Counted from the first letter of the stretch, positions 1 through 4,989 are shown. The stretch: DNA of 6,866 nucleotides from an uncultured Treponema sp. (GCA_945833725.1 CAMAFU010000099.1:1-6866); one strand, 5' to 3'. Notes: generated by a model from the sequence alone, not told the origin. Made by a program: numbers and translations.

Positions 1-619
1 GTTTTTCAAGAACTTCATCAACATGGTCAGAAGCACTTTTTGTAACGGCTTCTGCCTTTTCGGCTCTTTTTTGATATTGATTTAAAAGTTCCGTTCCAAT
101 TTTTTTAAGGCTTTCGTTATTTTGATTTTTAAATTTTTCTTCGATGGAGGAAACATTTTTTATTATTGAATCAACAGTTTTTTTCTGCTGGTCAATTTTT
201 GATGAAATATTTTCCACAGTCGAACTTTCTTTTTTTACAAGCTGAAGGTTGTGTTCAACACTTGCAGTCATTTCATCAAGTTCAGAAAGAGTTGAGTGGA
301 AATCCTTTATTTTTTTTTCCATATCGGAAATTACTTCAAATTGAGATGAAAAATTTGATTCAATCTGCTTAAAGTCGGCAATCTGCCTTTCTACACGATT
401 TATTGTGGCAGTCATTGTGATTTTTTTTGTATCAAATTCTGCCATAAGGCCGGAAAGTTTGTTCCATTGCTCTTTAAAATAGTCGTCGAACTGAGTCTGC
501 CGCCCGTCAGCATATTTTTTTACCCGTTCGATATGATTTTTGTCTTTGTCCATAGACCTTAAAATAAAGACAATTAAAGATGCAACTGCAGTTGATACAA
601 TAATAGAAAGAACAGTCAC
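1..619 (-). CDS. Membrane-anchored coiled-coil protein, SpiroCoCo-like (partial, 3' end off window)
   Basis: The frame is open from a GTG at 617-619 to the left edge, 206 codons with no stop, so only the N-terminal part is present. Residues 2-20 (VTVLSIIVSTAVASLIVFIL region) form one hydrophobic segment, likely an uncleaved inner-membrane anchor. It is followed by LRSMDKDKNHIERVKKYAD and then about 180 residues rich in K, E, Q, N and S with heptad-like hydrophobic spacing and no Pro-rich or catalytic motif, i.e. a long coiled coil. An in-frame TAA lies two codons upstream of the GTG. The next ATG (Met23) would remove the membrane segment, so GTG is preferred. A weak GGTGG-type ribosome site lies at 626-632. 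The anchor, the LRxMDK and VKKYAD motifs and the coiled coil recall the spirochaete SpiroCoCo family; that assignment is from memory. The gene lies 83 bases downstream of the HAD gene on the same strand with no clear terminator between, so co-transcription is possible. Molecular function unknown. Confidence 0.75.
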   Translation of the reverse strand, partial: MTVLSIIVSTAVASLIVFILRSMDKDKNHIERVKKYADGRQTQFDDYFKEQWNKLSGLMAEFDTKKITMTATINRVERQIADFKQIESNFSSQFEVISDMEKKIKDFHSTLSELDEMTASVEHNLQLVKKESSTVENISSKIDQQKKTVDSIIKNVSSIEEKFKNQNNESLKKIGTELLNQYQKRAEKAEAVTKSASDHVDEVLEK

Positions 620-702
620 TTTTTACCCACCCAAAAACAGACTAATAGAAAAATCCTGAAATCCTAAGCAAATTACACAGGAAAGCACAGGAAAATCGGA
701 GA

Positions 703-1374
703 TTATTTTAGCATAATATCAGTAAATTGACGATAGTTAGAGAAGTTTATATCGGCAAGTTTAAGGGGTTTGGAAAACAGTCTGCGCCAAAAAGGAAGAA
801 TATATGCCGTTTTCATTCCCGCTTTTTTTGCTCCGATTATATCGTATTTTACTGAATTTCCTACATATAAAATTTCTTCCGGCATAACACCAAGTTTTTG
901 AGCCAGAATTCCAAAAGGATATTTTGAAGGCTTAAGGGCTCCACATTCTTCTGAACCTAAAACAAGTTCGCAATAAGGAAGAACTCCCCATGTTTCGCCT
1001 TTTTGAGAAGGAGGAAAATCCGAAAGAAGAGCCAGACGGTAACCGGCTTCTTTTAACCTTTTAAACGACTCTAAAACATAATCGAACGACTTTATTTGTT
1101 CAAAATAAGGTTTTAATCCGTCGTAAACATAACGCTGAATCTGATCCTTTGCCTGTTGAACAGGTATTTGTTTTTTTTCTGCCAGAAGTCTGGCCTGATA
1201 TTCATAAAAATCTGGAAGAGGAGCCGTTTTGTGAAGGACTTTCCGGACAGAATTAAATTTTTGGAAAAATGAAATATGATGTAAAAAATAGGGAATGATT
1301 CTTAAATAAAATTTGAGAGAAGGATATAAAGTACCATCAATGTCAAATGCAATAACCGAAATTTTTTCCACCAT
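703..1374 (-). CDS. HAD-superfamily hydrolase (probable phosphatase)
   Basis: A 223-residue protein of the haloacid dehalogenase superfamily, cytoplasmic, probably hydrolysing a small phosphorylated metabolite with Mg2+ through an aspartyl-phosphate. Motif I is FDIDGTLYP with nucleophile Asp11 and acid/base Asp13. Motif II is LALLSDF with Ser118. Motif III is Lys148 in GALKPSKYPFG. Motif IV is YVGNSVKYDIIGAKKAG (Asn173, Asp178), where Asn replaces the more common first Asp but the second acid is kept. Residues 18-100 form a helical C1-type cap, with a rather hydrophobic stretch around 22-40. Start choice: the frame extends to a TTG at 1401, but that extension contains a perfect TATAAT, so ATG at 1372-1374 is preferred; it places motif I at the usual distance from the N-terminus. 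No Shine-Dalgarno precedes it. Substrate cannot be told from sequence; the subfamily resembles pyrophosphatase/phosphoglycolate-phosphatase-like or REG-2-like HADs. Confidence 0.9.
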   Translation of the reverse strand: MVEKISVIAFDIDGTLYPSLKFYLRIIPYFLHHISFFQKFNSVRKVLHKTAPLPDFYEYQARLLAEKKQIPVQQAKDQIQRYVYDGLKPYFEQIKSFDYVLESFKRLKEAGYRLALLSDFPPSQKGETWGVLPYCELVLGSEECGALKPSKYPFGILAQKLGVMPEEILYVGNSVKYDIIGAKKAGMKTAYILPFWRRLFSKPLKLADINFSNYRQFTDIMLK

Positions 1375-1380
1375 TTTTAC

Positions 1381-1408
1381 ATTATATAAAATAACAGCCA
1401 ATAATCAA
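1381..1408 (-). promoter_or_regulatory. Promoter of the HAD gene (leaderless type)
   Basis: Read on the minus strand: -35 TTGATT (1403-1408), 16-base spacer, perfect -10 TATAAT (1381-1386), then GTAAAA and the ATG. Six bases between the -10 box and ATG put the expected transcription start on the A of the start codon or within a base or two of it. No Shine-Dalgarno is present in the gap, in keeping with a leaderless mRNA. Confidence 0.65.
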
Positions 1409-1413
1409 CACAC

Positions 1414-1445
1414 GCAGGCATTCCTGCTCAGACAAAGCTACTTTG
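1414..1445. promoter_or_regulatory. Two short dyads between divergent promoters (possible operator)
   Basis: Between the two divergent -35 boxes lie a perfect 5-bp dyad GCAGG-catt-CCTGC (1414-1427) and a perfect 5-bp dyad CAAAG-cta-CTTTG (1433-1445), the second ending five bases before the plus-strand TTGACA. They could be regulator binding sites for either gene. Dyads this short also occur by chance, so this is a weak call. Confidence 0.2.
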
Positions 1446-1450
1446 GCTGC

Positions 1451-1479
1451 TTGACAGTTTTTTCTGCCAGGCTTAAACT
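1451..1479 (+). promoter_or_regulatory. Sigma70-type promoter of the riboswitch-oadB unit
   Basis: Perfect -35 TTGACA (1451-1456), 17-base spacer, -10 TAAACT (1474-1479, four of six consensus bases). The expected transcription start is near 1486, two bases before the first paired base of the riboswitch (1488). This fit between promoter and aptamer supports both calls. The resulting 5' leader is about 269 bases. Confidence 0.7.
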
Positions 1480-1487
1480 TTGGGTGT

Positions 1488-1576
1488 CAAAAGGGGAGTA
1501 GTTATTTCCTAAAGAATCAACAGCCGGTTTTTACCTGGTTCTTTAGACGGTTTTTAACCGCAAACAAGACCTTTTG
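1488..1576 (+). promoter_or_regulatory. yybP-ykoY (Mn2+-sensing) riboswitch aptamer
   Basis: All three conserved blocks of the yybP-ykoY family, as I remember them from the E. coli alx and mntP leaders, are present in order: GGGGAGTAG (1493-1501), TCAACA (1517-1522) and AAGACC (1566-1571). P1 is a perfect 7-bp helix, CAAAAGG (1488-1494) with CCTTTTG (1570-1576). Inside it a short arm pairs 1502-1507 with 1511-1516 (one A-G mismatch), a second pairs CCGG (1524-1527) with 1535-1538, and a third is a 5-bp hairpin CGGTT-ttt-AACCG (1548-1560). This matches the junction layout in which the GGGGAGUA and AAGAC strands dock to bind Mn2+. The arms are shorter than in alx. Family knowledge: Mn2+ binding usually raises expression of Mn2+ exporters. 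Here the downstream gene is an OadB-like membrane protein. The aptamer identification is strong; ligand binding is inferred. Confidence 0.87.
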
Positions 1577-1597
1577 TCTGTTTATTTCATTTTTTTA
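1562..1597 (+). terminator. Switch terminator overlapping riboswitch P1
   Basis: AAACaAGAC (1562-1570) pairs with GTCTGTTT (1576-1583), eight base pairs with one bulged A and a five-base loop, followed by a T-rich tail (TTTATTTCATTTTTTT, 1581-1596). The hairpin uses bases 1570 and 1576 of the P1 3' strand and the conserved AAGAC, so it cannot form together with the aptamer. This suits an ON switch: without Mn2+ the terminator forms, with Mn2+ P1 holds and transcription reads through. The stem is GC-poor and the T tract is interrupted, so termination may be weak. Confidence 0.5.
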
Positions 1598-1604
1598 TGG
1601 AATC

Positions 1605-1635
1605 TTCAGGCAAGGGGTCTTTTTTCTTGCCTGAA
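1605..1635. repeat. 10-bp perfect stem-loop in oadB leader
   Basis: TTCAGGCAAG (1605-1614) and CTTGCCTGAA (1626-1635) are perfect inverted repeats around an 11-base loop containing GGTCTTTTTT. No T tract follows on the plus strand, so it is not a classical terminator there. The loop carries GGTCTT (1616-1621), complementary to the conserved AAGACC of the aptamer (1566-1571). It could be a second control element of the leader or an insulating structure. Confidence 0.5.
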
Positions 1636-1643
1636 ACCATAGC

Positions 1644-1650
1644 AGGAGGT
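1644..1650 (+). promoter_or_regulatory. Orphan Shine-Dalgarno sequence AGGAGGT
   Basis: A full anti-16S match with no usable start codon at normal distance: the next bases open a perfect 14-bp hairpin and the only nearby start, GTG 1651-1653, is one base away and leads to seven codons. The real oadB start lies about 104 bases further. It may be an old oadB ribosome site separated from its ATG by insertion of the hairpin array. Confidence 0.4.
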
Positions 1651-1734
1651 GTGATAAAAATTACATCCGTGTAATTTTTATCACTGTTTGCTTCGCAAAC
1701 TTTTCAGCACATCCATGTGCTGCCGCTAACGCGG
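1651..1734 (+). repeat. Tandem array of four short hairpins (palindromic intergenic element)
   Basis: Four perfect stem-loops follow one another with almost no spacer: GTGATAAAAATTAC (1651-1664)/1671-1684 with loop ATCCGT; GTTTGC-ttc-GCAAAC (1686-1700); CAGCACAT-cc-ATGTGCTG (1705-1722); CCGC-taac-GCGG (1723-1734). The first and third share the loop context CATCC(G/A)TGT although their stems differ; the second has a GCTTCGC apex and the fourth a GCTAACGC apex. Conserved apex words on unrelated stems suggest a repeat family with compensatory stem change rather than chance. The array sits inside the leader, between the orphan Shine-Dalgarno and the true ribosome site. Whether it is mobile or regulatory is unknown. 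Confidence 0.7.
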
Positions 1735-1743
1735 TGTTTTTAT

Positions 1744-1749
1744 GGGAGG
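1744..1749 (+). promoter_or_regulatory. oadB-like gene ribosome binding site
   Basis: GGGAGG lies five bases before ATG 1755-1757. It fixes this ATG as the start against the in-frame GTG at 1734, which overlaps the last hairpin, and the ATG at 1761. Confidence 0.8.
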
Positions 1750-1754
1750 AAATT

Positions 1755-2897
1755 ATGTTTATGGAAAAAATCGGAAGTTATTTTTTAAGCGGAATCGGCT
1801 CTCTAGGCTGGCAGCAGTTTGTAATGTATGCTATTGGCGGTGTACTTATTTACCTTGCCACAGCAAAAAAATATGAACCAATGCTTCTTCTTCCCATTGG
1901 GTTTGGTACAATTCTTGTAAACCTGCCTTTTTCTATAGTTCTTGGAACGGCAGAACATCCCGGTGCGCTGCAACTTCTGTTTGATTACGGGATTTTAACG
2001 GAACTTTTTCCTCTTTTAATTTTTATTGGCGTAGGTGCCATGATTGATTTTACGCCTCTTTTGGAACGCCCCTGGTTAATGATTTTCGGAATTGCAGCCC
2101 ACGGAGGCATTTTTATTGCTTCATTCATTGCATGGTATTTTTTTGGTTTTGACATAAAGCAGGCTTTAAGCATTGGAGTAATAGGAGCGGCAGACGGGCC
2201 TACGGCTATTGTTGTTGCAGGAAAGCATGCGCCGGAACTTTTAGGGCAGATAACAGTTGCCGCTTACTCTTATATGAGTCTTGTTCCTGTAATTATGCCA
2301 CCTGTTATAAAACTTTTAACAACAAAAAATGAGCGGAAAATAAGGATTAAGTCGAAAAATAAAAATATTCCCAAATGGATTATGATTGTATTTCCCGTAG
2401 CATCAACAGTTTTTGTAAGTCTTTTTATTCCTGATGCTGCAGCATTAATTGGATTTTTAATGTTCGGCAATTTAATGAAAGAATGTGGAGTTCTGGAAAA
2501 ATTATCCTGCACCGCACAAAATGAACTTTCAAATATTGTAACCATTCTTCTAGGCATAAGCATAGGTGCAAGCATGACTGCCATAAATTTTCTGAACATA
2601 AAGACACTGCTTGTAATGCTTTTAGGACTTATTGCCTTTGCCGGCGACACAGTCTGTGGCGTTCTGTTTGCTAAAGGGCTTAACCTGTTTCTTAAAAAAG
2701 AAAACAAAATAAACCCAATGACAGGTGCCTGCGGAATTTCTGCCTTTCCAATGGCAAGTCGTGTTGTACAAAAAATAGCATTAGAAGAAGACAGCCAGAA
2801 TTTTATTCTTATGCATGCCGTAAGTGCCAATGTTTCAGGACAAATCTGCTCCCTGATTATAGGCGGAATGATTTCAGGATTTTTAACAAGCCTGTAA
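1755..2897 (+). CDS. Sodium ion-translocating decarboxylase beta subunit (OadB/GcdB/MmdB family), stand-alone
   Basis: A 380-residue polytopic inner-membrane protein. In the known complexes the beta subunit decarboxylates the carboxybiotin made by the alpha subunit and drives Na+ outward. Family motifs are clear: KYEPMLLLPIGFG (39-51), LLIFIGVGAMIDF (87-99), the re-entrant IGAADGPTAI (143-152) with Asp147 equivalent to the Na+/proton site of Klebsiella OadB, AAYSYMSLVPVIMPP (169-183) with the conserved Tyr, and NPMTGACGISAFPMASR (320-336) with Asn320 and Ser329. Length is normal. The later motif, usually HAMGPNVAG, reads HAVSANVSG (354-362), a mild departure. No alpha (carboxyltransferase), biotin carrier or gamma gene lies within the window; the downstream gene is convergent, so this looks like a one-gene transcript. 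It is preceded by a Mn2+-type riboswitch, unusual for this family. Candidate roles are the beta subunit of a complex encoded elsewhere, or a transporter recruited to metal/sodium homeostasis. Family call is secure; physiological role is not. Confidence 0.93.
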   Translation: MFMEKIGSYFLSGIGSLGWQQFVMYAIGGVLIYLATAKKYEPMLLLPIGFGTILVNLPFSIVLGTAEHPGALQLLFDYGILTELFPLLIFIGVGAMIDFTPLLERPWLMIFGIAAHGGIFIASFIAWYFFGFDIKQALSIGVIGAADGPTAIVVAGKHAPELLGQITVAAYSYMSLVPVIMPPVIKLLTTKNERKIRIKSKNKNIPKWIMIVFPVASTVFVSLFIPDAAALIGFLMFGNLMKECGVLEKLSCTAQNELSNIVTILLGISIGASMTAINFLNIKTLLVMLLGLIAFAGDTVCGVLFAKGLNLFLKKENKINPMTGACGISAFPMASRVVQKIALEEDSQNFILMHAVSANVSGQICSLIIGGMISGFLTSL

Positions 2898-2920
2898 AAA
2901 GCCTGTCCTCTCTTTCTGTT

Positions 2921-2994
2921 TATCCCGCGGCAAGGATAGTAGCACCGCGAAGCGTCCGGCTTGCCGGATGGAGCGATTAGCGGAAGTGCGGATA
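2921..2994. repeat. GC-rich palindromic intergenic element between convergent genes
   Basis: TATCC-c-GC (2921-2928) pairs with GCGGATA (2988-2994) as an outer stem with one bulge. Alternatively GCAC..CGC (2942-2948) pairs with GCG..GTGC (2980-2989). The centre is a perfect TCCGGC-tt-GCCGGA (2955-2968), which can fold as a G(CUUG)C tetraloop hairpin. Read on the minus strand it carries CCGCTAATCG, CATCCGG and CGCTTCGCGG, close to the apex words of the array at 1651-1734. From memory, elements with GGCTATCCGC...GCTRCTATCC ends occur between genes in several bacterial phyla; not checked. GC content is well above that of the genes. Confidence 0.55.
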
Positions 2995-3000
2995 GCCTGT

Positions 3001-3053
3001 TTTTTTGCCGGGCTGGTTCCTGAGCCTGCCGAAGGAATCAGCCCGGCAAAAAA
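3001..3053. repeat. 21-bp near-perfect palindrome, T-stem-A orientation
   Basis: Bases 3001-3021 and 3033-3053 are inverted repeats with one G-T wobble, around the loop GAGCCTGCCGA. The core is GCCGGGCTG...CAGCCCGGC, flanked by six T on the left and six A on the right. An intrinsic terminator has the reverse order (A before, T after the stem); here the T tract comes first on both strands, so it is a repeat or long stem structure rather than a standard terminator. It lies 17 bases beyond the pyk stop and about 100 beyond the oadB stop, so it could still block read-through by structure. Confidence 0.75.
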
Positions 3054-3070
3054 GCCGCCCGTAAAAAATT

Positions 3071-4861
3071 TTAGACAATACCTTCGTAAATTACGCCCTG
3101 TTCGCCGTCCAGAGTTACGGACTGCTCGTTTTCCAGATTTTTTCTTACATCACCGGCATTTAAAATCCACACAAGTTCCCGATTTATAAGGGCAAGATTT
3201 TCGGCACTAATATCGCTACCTGATTCTGCGGCCACACCGTCTACAACTCTTAGGGCAGGAATTAAATCTTCGGTAATTCTATTGCAGACAAGGATTAAAT
3301 GTTTTTCGACTGTATATTTTTCTTTTATAAGGGGCATGTTTCCTTCGTGCACTACCCTGCCGTAAGCCCGTTTTTTTGTTCCAAAGCCAAATGAAGTTCC
3401 CCGGGCAATAACATTTCCCACAAGAATTACCTTAATTGAATTTATCATAAGGGGACTGGAAATTGGGATTCCGGCACAAACAACGACTTTATCGGAAAGT
3501 TCAACGGCTCCGCTGTCCAAAGCAAGTTTTACGGCATTTTGAACCATGTTTTCTGAATCGTCGGCAACTTTGCACAGAACAGGAAAAACTCCCCACTGAA
3601 GCATAAGCTGGCGGCAGACTGTTTTTTCTGGTGTAACGGCAATAACAATTTGCTCTGGGCGAAACCCTCCGATAATTCGTGCTGTATTTCCGTGCAATGT
3701 AGGAACAATAATTGCCTTTGCTTTTAGGGAAGTGGCCAGTGTGTACGCGCTATGGGCAACCATTTTGCCTATTTCGCCGCTGCTGTTATATTCACTGTCA
3801 GAAAATTTCATTCTGGATTTATACTCTTCGGACATTTCTGTAGTCTGAGTAATAAGGGCCATCATCTTTACGGATTCCACAGGATATTTTCCGCCGGCAG
3901 TTTCGCCGCTAAGCATAACGGCATCTGTTCCATCAAAAACGGCATTTGAAACATCTGTAAGTTCTGCCCGTGTGGGGCGGGGATTTACAATCATGGAATC
4001 CAGCATTTGTGTGGCTGTTATAACAGGTTTTCCGGCTTTTCTTGTAATGGCGGTAATTGCTTTTTGTGCCAGAGGGATTTTTTCTGTAGGAAGCTGAACG
4101 CCTAAATCACCTCTGGCAATCATAATTCCGTCTGCTTCTTTTACAATTTCCTGTATGTTGTTTACGCCTTCTTCGTTTTCAATTTTGGCAACAAGCCGGG
4201 CTTTTGAGCCGATTTTTTTGAGGAATGATTTTACTTCAACAACTTCTTCCGGGAAACTTACAAAACTTGCGGCAACAAAATCAACATTCATTTCCGCTCC
4301 AAAACATAAGTCTTCCCTGTCTTTTTCGGACAAAATCGGAAGTCCCGGATGGACTCCAATAAGGTTTACATTTTTTCTGCTGCCAATTGAACCGGAATTT
4401 AAGGCTGTACATAAAATTTTATTTTCTTGGACTTTTTCTACTGAAAGCTCTATAAGTCCGTCGGCAATAAGTACCTTTACGCCTGGAAAAAGTTTTTTAA
4501 GGCCTTCTTTCCATGAAAGGCTTATATGGCAGATATTTGAAGGAGAACTTCCATAACAGAAAGAATCATCAAAAGTAATTTCCACAGGTTCTCCGGCTGC
4601 AATGGAAAATTTTCCGTCGTTTTCTACCAGGCCTGTCCGTATTTCAGGTCCTTTAGTGTCAAGAAGAACGGCTACCGGCAAATCAAGTTCTTCTGAAATG
4701 CGCCTTACTCTTTCCATGGCTGCTTTATGCCATTCATGGGTTCCGTGAGAAAAATTAAAGCGGGCCACATTCATGCCGGCAAGAATCATCTGTCGGATTG
4801 TTTCATCATTGTCGCAGGCAGGGCCTATGGAACATACAATTTTGGTTTTTCTTGTAAACAT
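3071..4861 (-). CDS. pyk: Pyruvate kinase with C-terminal extension
   Basis: A 596-residue cytoplasmic enzyme for the last ATP-forming step of glycolysis, phosphoenolpyruvate + ADP to pyruvate + ATP. Seen: N-terminal TKIVCSIGPA (6-15), NVARFNFSHG with Arg34, LDTKGPEIRTG (67-77), VAKIENEEG with catalytic Lys226 and metal-binding Glu228, ARGDLGVQ with Asp252, and the signature ITATQMLDSMIVNPRPTRAE (281-300). Glu73 in TKGPEIRTG is equivalent to rabbit Glu117, the residue of K+-dependent enzymes. The usual core ends near residue 475; residues about 480-596 add a domain resembling the PEP-utiliser swivelling domain (GEQGVIYEG end), but the TSHA-type catalytic His is absent (SGSDISAEN), as in other long bacterial pyruvate kinases. 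Start: the frame continues to a TTG at 4897, but that TTG is the -35 box, so ATG 4859-4861 is the start. Convergent with the oadB-like gene; probably transcribed alone from its own promoter. Confidence 0.97.
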   Translation of the reverse strand: MFTRKTKIVCSIGPACDNDETIRQMILAGMNVARFNFSHGTHEWHKAAMERVRRISEELDLPVAVLLDTKGPEIRTGLVENDGKFSIAAGEPVEITFDDSFCYGSSPSNICHISLSWKEGLKKLFPGVKVLIADGLIELSVEKVQENKILCTALNSGSIGSRKNVNLIGVHPGLPILSEKDREDLCFGAEMNVDFVAASFVSFPEEVVEVKSFLKKIGSKARLVAKIENEEGVNNIQEIVKEADGIMIARGDLGVQLPTEKIPLAQKAITAITRKAGKPVITATQMLDSMIVNPRPTRAELTDVSNAVFDGTDAVMLSGETAGGKYPVESVKMMALITQTTEMSEEYKSRMKFSDSEYNSSGEIGKMVAHSAYTLATSLKAKAIIVPTLHGNTARIIGGFRPEQIVIAVTPEKTVCRQLMLQWGVFPVLCKVADDSENMVQNAVKLALDSGAVELSDKVVVCAGIPISSPLMINSIKVILVGNVIARGTSFGFGTKKRAYGRVVHEGNMPLIKEKYTVEKHLILVCNRITEDLIPALRVVDGVAAESGSDISAENLALINRELVWILNAGDVRKNLENEQSVTLDGEQGVIYEGIV

Positions 4862-4867
4862 GAGGAC

Positions 4868-4897
4868 ATTATAGCGGGTCTTTCGCCACTGTTTCAA
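4868..4897 (-). promoter_or_regulatory. Promoter of pyk (leaderless type)
   Basis: Minus strand: -35 TTGAAA (4892-4897), 18-base spacer, perfect -10 TATAAT (4868-4873), then GTCCTC and ATG. The expected transcription start falls on or beside the A of the start codon. No Shine-Dalgarno is present; GTCCTC is if anything its complement. The spacing from -10 to ATG is the same six bases as at the HAD gene. Confidence 0.75.
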
Positions 4898-4989
4898 TGT
4901 CGGGAAAAAACTTAAGTTAAAGTGCAGAATGAACGCTTTTTCCAGTCACGCACAAATAAAACAGAGAGTTTCGCCAGCCTGAGCCTGCA

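Noticed and set aside
620..702. Own promoter for the coiled-coil gene
   Set aside because: TGTAAT-like boxes exist in this AT-rich gap but none has a -35 at proper spacing; only a short direct repeat TTTCCTGTG (minus strand) is clear.
1451..1490. TTGACA/TGTCAA inverted repeat as an operator
   Set aside because: The left arm is the -35 box and the right arm overlaps the start of riboswitch P1, so both are explained; the pairing is probably coincidental.
1651..1674. Seven-codon leader peptide from GTG 1651 after AGGAGGT
   Set aside because: Only one base would separate the Shine-Dalgarno from the GTG, and the codons show no regulatory residue run; the hairpin explains the sequence better.
2270..2830. 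186-codon open frame on the minus strand inside the oadB-like gene
   Set aside because: It is antisense to a strongly conserved membrane-protein frame, its product has no recognisable motif, and no ribosome site or promoter was seen; it is a shadow of the real gene.
3001..3053. Bidirectional intrinsic terminator between oadB-like gene and pyk
   Set aside because: The T and A tracts lie on the wrong sides of the GC stem on both strands, so it does not have terminator form; kept only as a palindrome.
4155..4556. 133-codon plus-strand open frame inside pyk
   Set aside because: Antisense to the conserved pyruvate kinase frame, with composition expected of a mirror frame.
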